Shown here: piece by piece, positions 44,653 through 53,378 of the stretch | Position numbering within the stretch: position 1 is the first letter of the stretch | Layout: each line of letters starts with the position of its first letter | Source of the DNA: an uncultured Cellvibrio sp. | GTDB taxonomy: Bacteria > Pseudomonadota > Gammaproteobacteria > Pseudomonadales > Cellvibrionaceae | Assembly: GCA_946480695.1 (NCBI GenBank) | Contig: CAMLKG010000008.1 | Coordinates: forward strand, 62,001 to 126,000 | Reading direction: 5' to 3' | DNA: 64,000 nucleotides | Position numbers and translations under genes: made by a program | The notes under the pieces: model-generated | Told to the model about the DNA's origin: nothing | The model's input: the letters and a program-made list of their open reading frames with translations, nothing else | The model's database searches: none

Positions 44653-45699
44653 GTGAGCAAAGATATTATGAATATTCGTAAAAACCAACACCTGCGCCGT
44701 TACTTGTGGCCCTGCGCGGGTTTGCTGGTGTTGTTGGTTATCAATGCGATAATCGCGCCGGAATTTTTCCACATTGAATTTAAAGATGGCCGTTTTTACG
44801 GCAGTTTGATCGACGTACTTAACCGTGCGGCCCCCGTCGCTTTGCTAGCGATTGGTATGTCCCTGGTGATCGCTACCGGCGGTGTGGATTTATCGGTGGG
44901 TTCCATTATGGCCATTGCCGGTGCAGTCAGTGCCTATTACATCACCAGGGGCGTTGATAACCTCGCGCTAATTATTGGTGCCGGATTGATTGCCGGTTTA
45001 ATCGCAGGGATTGTGAATGGATTCCTCGTGGGTTATATGAGCATCCAACCCATCGTCGCCACATTGATTTTAATGGTAGCGGGTCGCGGCATTGCGCAAT
45101 TAATTAACGAAGGCCAAATCGTAACCTTTGACCACAGCGGTTTCGCATTCCTGGGCACCGGCAATTTCCTTGGCCTCCCCTTCCCCGTTGTATTAGTCAT
45201 TATTACTTTCACCATCGTGCAATTACTGACACGCCGCACCGCATTGGGTTTGTATATTGAAGCGGTCGGAGCCAATCCCTCCGCCAGCCATTACATGGGG
45301 CTGAATGCCAGGGCAATTAAAATGAGTGTGTATTGCGTAGCGGCACTGTGCGCGGCACTCGCGGGCATGGTTGCCGCCGCAGATATTCGCGGTTCCGATG
45401 CCAATAATGCCGGCTTGTGGTTGGAGCTGGACGCAATTCTCGCCGTGGTGATTGGTGGTGCATCGTTAATGGGCGGACGCTTTTCAATCCTTCTTGCCAT
45501 TATCGGTGCACTCATTATCCAAACACTGACAGTCACCATTATCCTCAGCGGTATTCCGCCAAAATTTAATTTACTCATTAAAGCCAGCGCGATTATTTTG
45601 GTGTTGTTGTTGCAGTCGCCGCTATTCCAAACGCAATTGGCGCAATTGAAATTCCGCAAAGCTGCCCCTGCAACAAACAAGGAGGCAAAAAGTGCTTAA
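44653..45699 (+). CDS. ytfT: ABC importer permease, furanose type
   Basis: About 348 residues, hydrophobic, with eight to ten membrane helices. It follows E. coli YtfT: DVLNRAAPVALLAIGMSLVIATGG, SIMAIAGA, ADIRGSDANNAGLWLELDAI and GGASLMGGRF with the cytosolic coupling region. Start is uncertain: GTG at 44653 follows the ytfR stop directly, while ATG at 44668 is an alternative; neither has a good ribosome site, so translational coupling to ytfR is likely. Confidence 0.92.
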   Translation: MSKDIMNIRKNQHLRRYLWPCAGLLVLLVINAIIAPEFFHIEFKDGRFYGSLIDVLNRAAPVALLAIGMSLVIATGGVDLSVGSIMAIAGAVSAYYITRGVDNLALIIGAGLIAGLIAGIVNGFLVGYMSIQPIVATLILMVAGRGIAQLINEGQIVTFDHSGFAFLGTGNFLGLPFPVVLVIITFTIVQLLTRRTALGLYIEAVGANPSASHYMGLNARAIKMSVYCVAALCAALAGMVAAADIRGSDANNAGLWLELDAILAVVIGGASLMGGRFSILLAIIGALIIQTLTVTIILSGIPPKFNLLIKASAIILVLLLQSPLFQTQLAQLKFRKAAPATNKEAKSA

Positions 45700-46648
45700 C
45701 CGTAAATTTATTCCGTTGGCCGTCACCTGTAGTCTGTTTTTCTTGTTATTTGGTGCAGGTTCTGTGCAGTTCGAAGGTTTTGGCAGCGCGCGCGTTTTCT
45801 TTAATTTGCTTAGCGACAACGCCTTTTTAATCATCGCCGCCGTGGGCATGACCTTCGTCATTTTATCCGGCGGTATCGATTTATCCGTCGGCGCTGTCAT
45901 CGCCCTGACCGGTGTGGTGTGCAGTGTGTTGATCAGCAAATACCACTGGCATCCGCTGGTGGTATTTCCGGTAGTGTTAATCGGTGGAACCCTATTTGGT
46001 GCAATCATGGGCGCGATTATCCATTACTATAAAATGCAGCCGTTTATCGTCACCCTGGCAGGTATGTTTTTTGCGCGCGGATTGGCAAGCGTTATCAGTG
46101 AAGAATCCATTCCCATCGAACATGATTTTTACAACCAGGTATCTTCCTTCGGTTTTGAAATTTTTGGCGATGCCTGGATCGGCAGTTCAACCATTATTTG
46201 CTTGCTGGTATTAATTGCCGCGATGATCGTCGCCCATTACACACGCTTCGGCGGCCGCGTTTACGCCGTAGGCGGCGATGCAAACTCCGCTGCGCTTATG
46301 GGCATTCCCCTCGCCGCAACCACAATCCGCATTTACGCAATTAGCGCATTCCTCGCCACCCTCGCTGGCATTATCTATTCCTTCTACACTTTCTCAGGCT
46401 ATTCACTCGCCGCTGTCGGCGTGGAGCTGGATGCAATTGCCGCCGTCGTAATCGGCGGAACATTATTGACCGGCGGTTACGGCTACATGTTCGGCACGCT
46501 CATGGGCGTATTGATTATGGGCGTAGTGCAAACCTACATTTCATTTGATGGAACACTCAGCAGTTGGTGGACCAAGATCGTGATCGGTTTGTTGCTGTTC
46601 TGTTTTATTGCGTTGCAACAATTATTGGTGAGGGTAAAGCCAAAATAA
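45692..46648 (+). CDS. yjfF: ABC importer permease, furanose type
   Basis: 318 residues, eight or more membrane helices. It matches E. coli YjfF: NLLSDNAFLIIAAVGMTFVILSGG, GGDANSAALMGI, GVELDAIAAVVIGGTLLTGG and the ending SFDGTLSSWWTKIVIG. It pairs with YtfT to form the membrane channel. GTG start with AGGAGG six bases upstream, overlapping the ytfT end by eight bases. Confidence 0.93.
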   Translation: MLNRKFIPLAVTCSLFFLLFGAGSVQFEGFGSARVFFNLLSDNAFLIIAAVGMTFVILSGGIDLSVGAVIALTGVVCSVLISKYHWHPLVVFPVVLIGGTLFGAIMGAIIHYYKMQPFIVTLAGMFFARGLASVISEESIPIEHDFYNQVSSFGFEIFGDAWIGSSTIICLLVLIAAMIVAHYTRFGGRVYAVGGDANSAALMGIPLAATTIRIYAISAFLATLAGIIYSFYTFSGYSLAAVGVELDAIAAVVIGGTLLTGGYGYMFGTLMGVLIMGVVQTYISFDGTLSSWWTKIVIGLLLFCFIALQQLLVRVKPK

Positions 46649-46658
46649 TAAACTGCGA

Positions 46659-46689
46659 GGCGGATCCAAGCGATCCGCCCTATATTTTC
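46659..46689 (+). terminator. Terminator after the importer operon
   Basis: GGCGGATC, loop CAAGC, GATCCGCC then CTATATTTTCT, starting 11 bases after the yjfF stop. Confidence 0.7.
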
Positions 46690-46923
46690 TCCATAGATAA
46701 ATGCCTGCTAACTCCCTTAGCTTTATATTTCCCCCCAAGTCCCACTTCTTTGATTCACTCATTTCATAAAATTTGCCCAATAGCAACATGTCGTGTAAAA
46801 CGGTTAAATAATTATCACTGAATGGGTATGCTTACCCAAATTACCAAAGCAGGCAAATCCGGGATCCGATTTATAATCTTTTGTGCAAGGAGCGGGAGGC
46901 ATTGTTTCCCCAAGGAGATATTA

Positions 46924-47811
46924 TTGAAACTTTTTGCAAAAATATGCAGTGTTATTCTTGGATCGTTAGTAACCTGTCTTTCCCTCGCAGGTAATACAAT
47001 TACCGCTGCGGTTAATGAAGACATCATTGCGGATTACCATTTATTCGTCGGTGAGCGCGACCCGATCAGCATTGAATATTTTGGCGGGCCTGGCGCCAGG
47101 CGTGATGTGATTGAGCTGGTGTTATTGCAACAGGCACTGCATCTGGGTGGCTTTTCCGGCAAAGTGGTACTGCGCCCGGAAAATAGTTATTTGCGTATTT
47201 TAAAATTGTTGATTGATGGGCGAGTTCCGATTTCCGGTGCACTCATGTGGCAAGATGACATAAAGCCCTACTCCGATTTTTTATTTAGAACGCCAGCTAT
47301 AGTGAGCGAAGGTGATTTTGTTGTGGGGCTTTACACCCGCCAGGATAACAACCGCGCACTTAGCGCGAATAACCTCGAAAAAATAAGCCAGCTCAGCGCT
47401 GCATCCAACAATCATTGGAAACCGGATATACAAGCGCTGAAATCCTTGGGGATAACCCGCATTTATTATTCTACTTATTGGGTACAATTGGTGCGCATGG
47501 TGGTCGCCGGGCGGGCCGATATAACCCTAGCGCCTTTTCAAAGCAATCCCGGCATGAAGGTGCAAGTAGAGAATGTGGAACTTGTCCCCATCCCCGGTAT
47601 AAAAGTCGCCTTGCCGGGTAGCCGCCATTGGCCTGTCAGCAAAAAACATCCGCAAGGAGAAGAAATATTCACTGCCTTGGAAAAAGGTATAGCCATACTG
47701 GAACAAAAAAAGATTATCCAGCGCGCCTATGAAGAATGTGGTTTTTTTCACGAGGGGGTAAAAAGCTGGAAACTGTTAAACCCGTTAACTAAAAACTTAC
47801 CTGAAAAGTGA
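46924..47811 (+). CDS. Periplasmic solute-binding-protein-like protein (SBP_bac_3/transporter-substrate-domain type)
   Basis: About 295 residues. I place the start at TTG 46924 because AAGGAG lies six bases upstream and a signal peptide (KLFAKICSVILGSLVTCLSLAG) follows at once; the frame extends to an ATG at 46822 without such support. The mature part has the two-lobed look of type II periplasmic binding proteins: PENSYLRILKLLIDGRVPISGALMW, then TLAPFQSNPG and a C-terminal EKGIAILEQKKIIQRAYEECGF. No transport genes accompany it. The ECF sigma gene starts nine bases after its stop, so they share a transcript; a sensing or unrelated role is possible. Confidence 0.7.
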   Translation: MKLFAKICSVILGSLVTCLSLAGNTITAAVNEDIIADYHLFVGERDPISIEYFGGPGARRDVIELVLLQQALHLGGFSGKVVLRPENSYLRILKLLIDGRVPISGALMWQDDIKPYSDFLFRTPAIVSEGDFVVGLYTRQDNNRALSANNLEKISQLSAASNNHWKPDIQALKSLGITRIYYSTYWVQLVRMVVAGRADITLAPFQSNPGMKVQVENVELVPIPGIKVALPGSRHWPVSKKHPQGEEIFTALEKGIAILEQKKIIQRAYEECGFFHEGVKSWKLLNPLTKNLPEK

Positions 47812-47820
47812 AGAATTGTT

Positions 47821-49089
47821 ATGCCAGCCAGCATAGAGGCCCTGATCAATAGCATCTACCGCAGTGAATCACGCCGCGTACTCGCTACACTGATTCGCTT
47901 GTTAAAGGATTTCGACCTCGCCGAAGAAGCATTGCAAGAGGCTTTTACCGCCGCGCTGCATCAATGGCCGCACGAAGGTGTACCGCACAATCCACGCGCA
48001 TGGCTGGTATCCGCCGGACGCTTCAAAGCCATAGATCAAATTCGCAAACGCGCACGCATGAATACCTCATGGGAAGAGGTAGCTGAAAAACTTGAAGAAG
48101 AATTGCACACAAGTGAAGATGATTTGGTCGATACCCACATTGAGGATGACCAGTTGCGCCTGATATTCACATGTTGCCACCCGGGGCTGGCCCCCGAAGC
48201 GCAAATGGCACTGACGCTACGCGAAGTTTGCGGACTCACAACCGAGGCCATTGCGCGCGCCTTCCTCACCACACCAAGCACACTCGCACAACGCATAGTG
48301 CGCGCAAAAAATAAAATCCGTGATGCCAAAATACCTTATGAAATTCCTGCGCGCAGTGAATTACCCGCACGCCTGGACGCAGTGCTGCATGTAATTTACC
48401 TGGTATTCAATGAGGGTTACTCGGCATCGTCCGGCACGGAATTAATCCGCCAGGAACTCGCGCAAGAAGCGATTCGCCTGGGCAGACTGCTTGCACATTT
48501 ATTGCCGGAAGCCGAAGTGCTGGGTTTATTGGCATTAATGCTTATTCAGGATTCGCGTCGTCACGCGCGCATAGATGGCAATGGCGATTTAATTCGCCTT
48601 GAGGACCAGGATCGCAGCCTGTGGAGCCGCAATCAAATCCATGAAGGTTCGATTTTAATCCAGCGCGCACTTGCAAGCGGCAATGCCGATGTGTATTGCC
48701 TGCAAGCCGCGATAGCGGCACTCCATGCTGAAGCACCGAGTTTCGCGGAAACTGACTGGGCGGAAATTTGCGCTTTCTACGATTTGTTATTAGTACGCAA
48801 TCCATCGCCGGTAATTGAACTCAACCGTGCGGTGGCCATTGCTCATCGCGATGGCCCGACGCAAGGCCTGGCGCTATTGGATAACCTGGTCGCACGCAAC
48901 CAATTGAAGGATTATCACTTGCTGCATGCGGCACGCGCCGAATTCCTTACCCGGTTAGGTCAGATCGAAGCTGCTAAAATTGCCTATACAAATGCTATTT
49001 CACTTACCACACAGGAACCGGAAATTCGCTTTCTGCGCGGCAAACTTCACCTATTGGATAATCACGCATCGCGACCATTAAATTCGTGA
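47821..49089 (+). CDS. ECF42-type RNA polymerase sigma factor with C-terminal helical extension
   Basis: 422 residues. Region 2 (about 10-75) has FDLAEEALQEAFTAAL and NPRAWLVSAGRFKAIDQIRK; region 4 (about 105-165) has LTLREVCGLTTEAIARAFL, a typical sigma-4 helix-turn-helix. The long C-terminal part (about 180-420) carries YLVFNEGYSASSG, LLLVRNPSPVIELNRAVA and repeated helical units like TPRs, the mark of ECF42/SigJ-like proteins. These lack an anti-sigma gene and normally sit next to a DGPF (YCII) protein; here the DGPF gene is at 52992-53378. Overlaps the 3' end of the convergent GFA gene by 28 bases. Confidence 0.9.
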   Translation: MPASIEALINSIYRSESRRVLATLIRLLKDFDLAEEALQEAFTAALHQWPHEGVPHNPRAWLVSAGRFKAIDQIRKRARMNTSWEEVAEKLEEELHTSEDDLVDTHIEDDQLRLIFTCCHPGLAPEAQMALTLREVCGLTTEAIARAFLTTPSTLAQRIVRAKNKIRDAKIPYEIPARSELPARLDAVLHVIYLVFNEGYSASSGTELIRQELAQEAIRLGRLLAHLLPEAEVLGLLALMLIQDSRRHARIDGNGDLIRLEDQDRSLWSRNQIHEGSILIQRALASGNADVYCLQAAIAALHAEAPSFAETDWAEICAFYDLLLVRNPSPVIELNRAVAIAHRDGPTQGLALLDNLVARNQLKDYHLLHAARAEFLTRLGQIEAAKIAYTNAISLTTQEPEIRFLRGKLHLLDNHASRPLNS

Positions 49090-49409
49090 ATAGGAATTGC
49101 ATCCAAATCGATGTCTTCAATGCATCGAATATTAATTGCCGCAATTTTATTGCCCGCCGGATCAGTGCCCTCAGCATATGGACTGACACCGCAAACCTGG
49201 CAAAACTTGTGGTGAATTACATGCTTGTTAAAGGTGTAGGTGCCAATATTCTCGCCGGAAGTCAGCAATTTGAACGCACTAAAAGGCGCGAACCACAACA
49301 ACGACCCCTTGCGTTGGCAAATGGAACAATTGCATGAAAGCCCCGAATCAATAGTTCCCTCCACTTCAAAACGAATATTGCCGCAATGGCAGCTACCGAT
49401 ATTTTTCAT
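49062..49409 (-). CDS. GFA/CENP-V-domain protein
   Basis: 115 residues. The zinc-binding pattern of the glutathione-dependent formaldehyde-activating fold is present: GSCHCGNIRFEV, CNCSICQRKGS, and HHKFCQVCGVSPYA. The reaction of most family members is unknown, and the name should not be taken as proof of formaldehyde chemistry. Start at 49409 with AGGAG six bases upstream; the ATG two codons earlier leaves no spacing. Its last 28 bases overlap the end of the sigma factor gene on the other strand. Confidence 0.88.
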   Translation of the reverse strand: MKNIGSCHCGNIRFEVEGTIDSGLSCNCSICQRKGSLLWFAPFSAFKLLTSGENIGTYTFNKHVIHHKFCQVCGVSPYAEGTDPAGNKIAAINIRCIEDIDLDAIPIHEFNGRDA

Positions 49410-49492
49410 ATCCATCTCCTATTAATAAGAATTGAAAAGCATTACCACCAGGCTAATTAAATAATCAGTCAACATTTTTACATGATTATTTT

Positions 49493-49873
49493 CTATATTG
49501 AATGATTGCCGGCCCATAAGGCGATACCACCGATAACAAAAAATACCACCCAGGATAAATGCCTGCCGCGCGTAAAAATGAGCGGTAATAAACCGGAAAC
49601 TACGCAAGTCACACCAATAATGCGCAAGGTACCGGCAAGGGTAAGGTCCCCACGCCCCGCGTGCAAAAGCAGCGCCGCAAACCCAATCCATCCCACTGTC
49701 GTAATATGCCAGGCAAAGCGTAGGGTACGGACGGTGAAATCCGTACTGCCAAATATCTTCGGCAGATTATCGCGGCGAAACAGGCGTATAAGGATATACT
49801 TCTCGCCCAGGAATGAATGGGCCATACCCAGGGCAACGGTAAGGCCAGCAGCGAAATACAAGAGCATATCCAT
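49493..49873 (-). CDS. Hypothetical membrane protein, four predicted helices
   Basis: 126 residues with helices at about 2-18, 50-70, 75-97 and 101-120, and a basic loop (RLFRRDNLPKIFGS) after the first. ATG at 49873 has GGGG five bases upstream; the longer frame would need a TTG without ribosome site. No catalytic motif is visible and I do not recognise the function. Lies 83 bases upstream of the GFA gene on the same strand. Confidence 0.7.
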   Translation of the reverse strand: MDMLLYFAAGLTVALGMAHSFLGEKYILIRLFRRDNLPKIFGSTDFTVRTLRFAWHITTVGWIGFAALLLHAGRGDLTLAGTLRIIGVTCVVSGLLPLIFTRGRHLSWVVFFVIGGIALWAGNHSI

Positions 49874-49963
49874 ATCAACCCCAAATAAAATTGATGTTAA
49901 ATTAATTGCCTTCAATGGATCGGGTTTGCACCTACCCGAATCCCGTTCGCATTACCGCGATAC

Positions 49964-51766
49964 CTATAGCTGGATATCTTTACTAAATAAATCTTTTAAT
50001 TCCTTCCGGCTTTGCTTCACCAGCAATGCCAGCTCCTTTGGATCTTTACTCATCGCAATTGCCTGGTGGAGCAAGCTTTGGTCGTGTTCGCGGAAAATAT
50101 CAATGGCGCGATGGGACTGGCCTTCAGTGTAACCTATCTCCGTTAAAGTACGCATAGCGGCACTGAGACTGGATTCGTAGATTTCGCGAATAGGATTTTC
50201 CACACCCAACTCCGCCAATTGGTAAGCGTGCGCGCGGTCGCGGGCACGTACAATTAAGGTGATATGCGGGAACTGGGTTTTTACCAATTTAGTAATGGCA
50301 AGCGAGGCTTCTATATTTATCAACGCGATAATTACAACTTTTGCGTCGCGAATACCGGCGGCTTCCAGCAATTCAATGCGAGTAGCATCACCGTAATAGC
50401 TTTTTACGCCGTAATTTTTTAAAAATTCTATATGTTCCGGATTTTTGTCCAGCGCATTAAACGGAATATTGCAGGCGGTAAGGATACGGCCAATAATTTG
50501 GCCGAAACGGCCGAAGCCGGCAATGATAACTTCCGCTTTGTGCTCTTCCTCATCGTTTAACTCATTAAGTGAGCTTTCCATTTGTTGTGCTTCCTGCCGG
50601 GCTCTCTCCTGTAGGGTGCGTTTGTGCGTAATCCATTCATGCAGCATAACCAACGGGCTGGTTAATGCCATGGAAATACCAACAACCAGAACCACATAAT
50701 TACCAAGGTCTTTGGGAATAAAAGCGGTCTGTTCCGCCGTCGCCATAACAACAAATGCAAATTCACCACCTTGTGCAAGCATGGTTCCCACCAGCAGGCC
50801 TTCCTGTATCGGAAATTTGCGGATACGCAAAATAATTGCAACCACAAGGATTTTCACCAGCATTAAGGTTAATGCAAGTGCCAAGATGAGTAACGGCTCG
50901 GCAAAGAGCAAGCGCAGGTTCAATGACATCCCTACCGCGATAAAAAATAATCCCAGCAACAATCCCTTGAAGGGCTCAATATCGGCGGCCAATTGATGGC
51001 GAAAACTGGATTGTGCCAATAACATGCCCGCCAGGAATGCCCCCATACTCATCGAAAATCCCACCATTTGCATCAGGTAGGCAACGCTCAGCACAATTAG
51101 CAAACCCGCCGCCGTAAGGATTTCCCGACTGCCGTATTTGGCAACAATTTGCAGCAACGGATTAAAAATCCTGGCGCCGGCCAATAATAAAAATACAACG
51201 GTAAAAAGCCCGACCCACCAGGGCACAGATTCATTTGCATGTGCAGCGGGCGACCAACTGGCAAGCAACAACAAAATGGGAATGACAGCGAGGTCTTGCA
51301 ATAACAAAATGGAAAAACCTTTACGGCCAATCGGCAAGCCCATAATTTTATGTTCTTCCATTAACGGCACAGCAAAGGCTGTTGACGACAGCCCGAGTGC
51401 AAGGCCGATCATAAAACCCTGCTGCCAGGATAAATCCAGAAATATCGTGAGTAATCCGGTAATGGTAAATGCGGTCAACAACATTTGCGCGCTGCCGAGT
51501 ACGCCGACATCCAATCGCATTTTCCATAGCTGTTGCGGGTTTAACTCCAGGCCAATGACAAACAGCAGCAACACGACTCCCAATTCTGAAAACTGGAAAG
51601 CCGCTTCCGGTTGGTATATCAAGCCCAATTCATAGGGACCGATAATCGCCCCCGCAACCAGGTAACCAAGGATTGCCCCCAAACCGAGGCGCCTGAACAA
51701 TGGCACAGCGATAGTAGCGGCAAGCAGGTAATAAATTGCATGGAGGAGTGTTTCGTGTTGATGCAT
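49964..51766 (-). CDS. CPA2 cation:proton antiporter, KefB/KefC type
   Basis: 600 residues. Twelve or so membrane helices (about 5-380) with the family segments FRRLGLGAILGYLVAGAIIGP, ELGVVLLLFVIGLEL, LGLSSTAFAVPLM and AQGGEFAFVV. A cytosolic RCK/TrkA-N domain follows (about 410-530): VIIAGFGRFGQIIGRIL is the dinucleotide-binding loop, and DATRIELLEAAGI the usual nucleotide-sensing part. It should exchange K+ for H+, perhaps under glutathione-adduct control as in KefB/KefC; no KefF/KefG ancillary gene is next to it. Confidence 0.9.
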   Translation of the reverse strand: MHQHETLLHAIYYLLAATIAVPLFRRLGLGAILGYLVAGAIIGPYELGLIYQPEAAFQFSELGVVLLLFVIGLELNPQQLWKMRLDVGVLGSAQMLLTAFTITGLLTIFLDLSWQQGFMIGLALGLSSTAFAVPLMEEHKIMGLPIGRKGFSILLLQDLAVIPILLLLASWSPAAHANESVPWWVGLFTVVFLLLAGARIFNPLLQIVAKYGSREILTAAGLLIVLSVAYLMQMVGFSMSMGAFLAGMLLAQSSFRHQLAADIEPFKGLLLGLFFIAVGMSLNLRLLFAEPLLILALALTLMLVKILVVAIILRIRKFPIQEGLLVGTMLAQGGEFAFVVMATAEQTAFIPKDLGNYVVLVVGISMALTSPLVMLHEWITHKRTLQERARQEAQQMESSLNELNDEEEHKAEVIIAGFGRFGQIIGRILTACNIPFNALDKNPEHIEFLKNYGVKSYYGDATRIELLEAAGIRDAKVVIIALINIEASLAITKLVKTQFPHITLIVRARDRAHAYQLAELGVENPIREIYESSLSAAMRTLTEIGYTEGQSHRAIDIFREHDQSLLHQAIAMSKDPKELALLVKQSRKELKDLFSKDIQL

Positions 51767-51802
51767 AAATATCGCTCAAGCCCAATGTGGATCAATAATC
51801 GG

Positions 51803-51973
51803 TTAACAGTAACAAATCCCCACACCCTTGGCATCCCACGCGACATTGGTTTTGGTCAACCAGGGAATGGAAAGTTGAATGGCATCACGCTCGACCGAAC
51901 AAGTATTACCTTCCACCGCACAAATGCCATCCATGGATACACGGTTCCGATAAGTTATTGACGACAAAGCCAT
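51803..51973 (-). CDS. Possible 56-residue four-cysteine protein
   Basis: A frame shorter than usual gene-calling limits, starting MALSSITYRNRVSMDGICAV and ending GVGICYC. Four cysteines lie at about residues 18, 25, 54 and 56. AGGGTG lies three bases before the ATG, on the close side. No signal peptide, and no family that I recognise. It occupies half of an otherwise empty 372-base region between the antiporter start and the DUF1428 gene. The case rests on the open frame, the ribosome site and the cysteine pattern, so it remains tentative. Confidence 0.35.
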   Translation of the reverse strand: MALSSITYRNRVSMDGICAVEGNTCSVERDAIQLSIPWLTKTNVAWDAKGVGICYC

Positions 51974-52138
51974 TTTCACCCTTTCAGAAGACTTTGCAAA
52001 AGTTTTTACTCACTCCTGTCGAATTCCTCGAATACAGTACGACTAATTTGTGAAAGCTGCCAATAACCCATACCGGGGAGCGATGCAGCACATTAATCCG
52101 CTTTTATTGAATGTTTAATTTACAGAAGGAGATAGGTT

Positions 52139-52504
52139 ATGACTCATTACGTTGATGGTTTTTTACTTCCTATTGCCCCCGAAAAGCTTCCTGAATACCA
52201 AAAAATGGCCAGCAAAGCGGGCTCGGTTTGGAAAGAACACGGCGCTATTGCTTACTGGGAATGTGTCGGTGATGACTTGGAAATCCAGGATATGACGTCC
52301 TTTCGTACAGCGGCGGGCTGCAAAGATAACGAAACCGTAATTATCGCCTGGATCATTTATCCCTCACGCGAAGAACGCGACCGCATTAATGCGCTGGTTA
52401 TGGCCGATCCGCGCCTGAATGATATGTGCGATAAAGAAAATCCGCCGTTTGATTTCAAGCGTATGGCCTATGGCGGCTTCAAAACAATTGTCCGTTACGA
52501 ATAA
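52139..52504 (+). CDS. DUF1428 family protein
   Basis: 121 residues, a dimeric ferredoxin-like alpha+beta fold recognised by YVDGFLLPIAPEKLPEYQKMA, HGAIAYWECVGDD, VIIAWIIYPSREERD and the ending DFKRMAYGGFKTIV. Function of the family is unknown. Excellent ribosome site (GAAGGAGATAGGTT before ATG). First of four closely spaced plus-strand genes (DUF1428, VOC, DGPF, GyrI-like), all small single-domain proteins. Confidence 0.9.
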   Translation: MTHYVDGFLLPIAPEKLPEYQKMASKAGSVWKEHGAIAYWECVGDDLEIQDMTSFRTAAGCKDNETVIIAWIIYPSREERDRINALVMADPRLNDMCDKENPPFDFKRMAYGGFKTIVRYE

Positions 52505-52524
52505 TTTTCAGCCAGGAGGAAATG

Positions 52525-52932
52525 ATGGCAACTCAAGTATTTATTAATTTACCGGTTAAAGACCTCGAAAAATCCAAAGTATTTTTTTCACAACTGGGTT
52601 ACAGTTTTAACCCGCAATTTACCGACCAAAACGCGGCTTGCATGGTTATTAGCGATACGATTTATTCCATGCTATTAACTGAACCTTTCTTTAAAACATT
52701 TACCCCAAAAGCGGTTGCGGATGGCCATACCACCAAGGAAGTATTGATTTGCCTTTCGTGTGAAAGCCGGGCGCACGTGGATGAGATGGTAAAAAAAGCG
52801 ATTGCAGCTGGCGGTAGGGCGGCACCGGCGGAGCCGGTTGACCATGGTTTTATGTATTACCACGGCTTTGAAGATTTGGACGGCCATAATTGGGAACTTA
52901 TGTTCATGGAACCGTCACATGTACAACAGTAA
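52525..52932 (+). CDS. VOC-superfamily (glyoxalase-like) protein
   Basis: 135 residues with two beta-alpha-beta-beta-beta units: INLPVKDLEKSKVFFSQLGYSF at the start and YHGFEDLDGHNWELMFM at the end, whose Asp-x-x-Gly-His and Glu are usual. Metal ligands of true glyoxalase I are not all evident, so a binding or lyase-like role is left open. Start at the second of two adjacent ATGs, five bases after AGGAGG. Lies 20 bases after the DUF1428 gene. Confidence 0.88.
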   Translation: MATQVFINLPVKDLEKSKVFFSQLGYSFNPQFTDQNAACMVISDTIYSMLLTEPFFKTFTPKAVADGHTTKEVLICLSCESRAHVDEMVKKAIAAGGRAAPAEPVDHGFMYYHGFEDLDGHNWELMFMEPSHVQQ

Positions 52933-52991
52933 TTTTTGATGAGCCGGCGCAAGCGCTGGCTTTAATTCCACTGCGATTGTTGAGGATTACA

Positions 52992-53378
52992 ATGAAATAT
53001 TTATGTATGGTTTTTTATGATGAGAACATCATCAACAACATGACTTCGAACGAGTGGAAAGCACTGAACAGTGAATGCGAAGCTTGCGGCCAAAGCCTGC
53101 GCGAAACCGGGAAAATGATTGACGGTAATGCGTTGTACCCATCAACGACAGCAACCAGTTTACGCATTCGCGATGGCAAACCTATCATCACCGACGGCCC
53201 GTTTGCTGAAACCAAAGAGCAATTGGCCGGTTTTTATTTATTGGATGCGCGCGATTTAAACGAAGCCATACAACTGGCCAGCAAAATTCCGCCAGCACGT
53301 ATCGGCACTATTGAAATCCGCCCTGTCCGCGAACTGGATTCAACAAAAGATGAACGTTTCCAACAACACTTTGGCTGA
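52992..53378 (+). CDS. YCII-related DGPF-domain protein, ECF42 partner
   Basis: 128 residues. The defining tetrapeptide appears in IITDGPFAETKEQLAGFYLL, with MKYLCMVFYDE at the start and a C-terminal IGTIEIRPVREL. DGPF proteins are the conserved neighbours of ECF42 sigma factors; their biochemical role is unknown. The start at 52992 has GAGG six bases upstream. The related sigma gene is about 4 kb to the left, separated by three minus-strand genes, and the GyrI-like gene overlaps this one by 29 bases. Confidence 0.9.
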   Translation: MKYLCMVFYDENIINNMTSNEWKALNSECEACGQSLRETGKMIDGNALYPSTTATSLRIRDGKPIITDGPFAETKEQLAGFYLLDARDLNEAIQLASKIPPARIGTIEIRPVRELDSTKDERFQQHFG

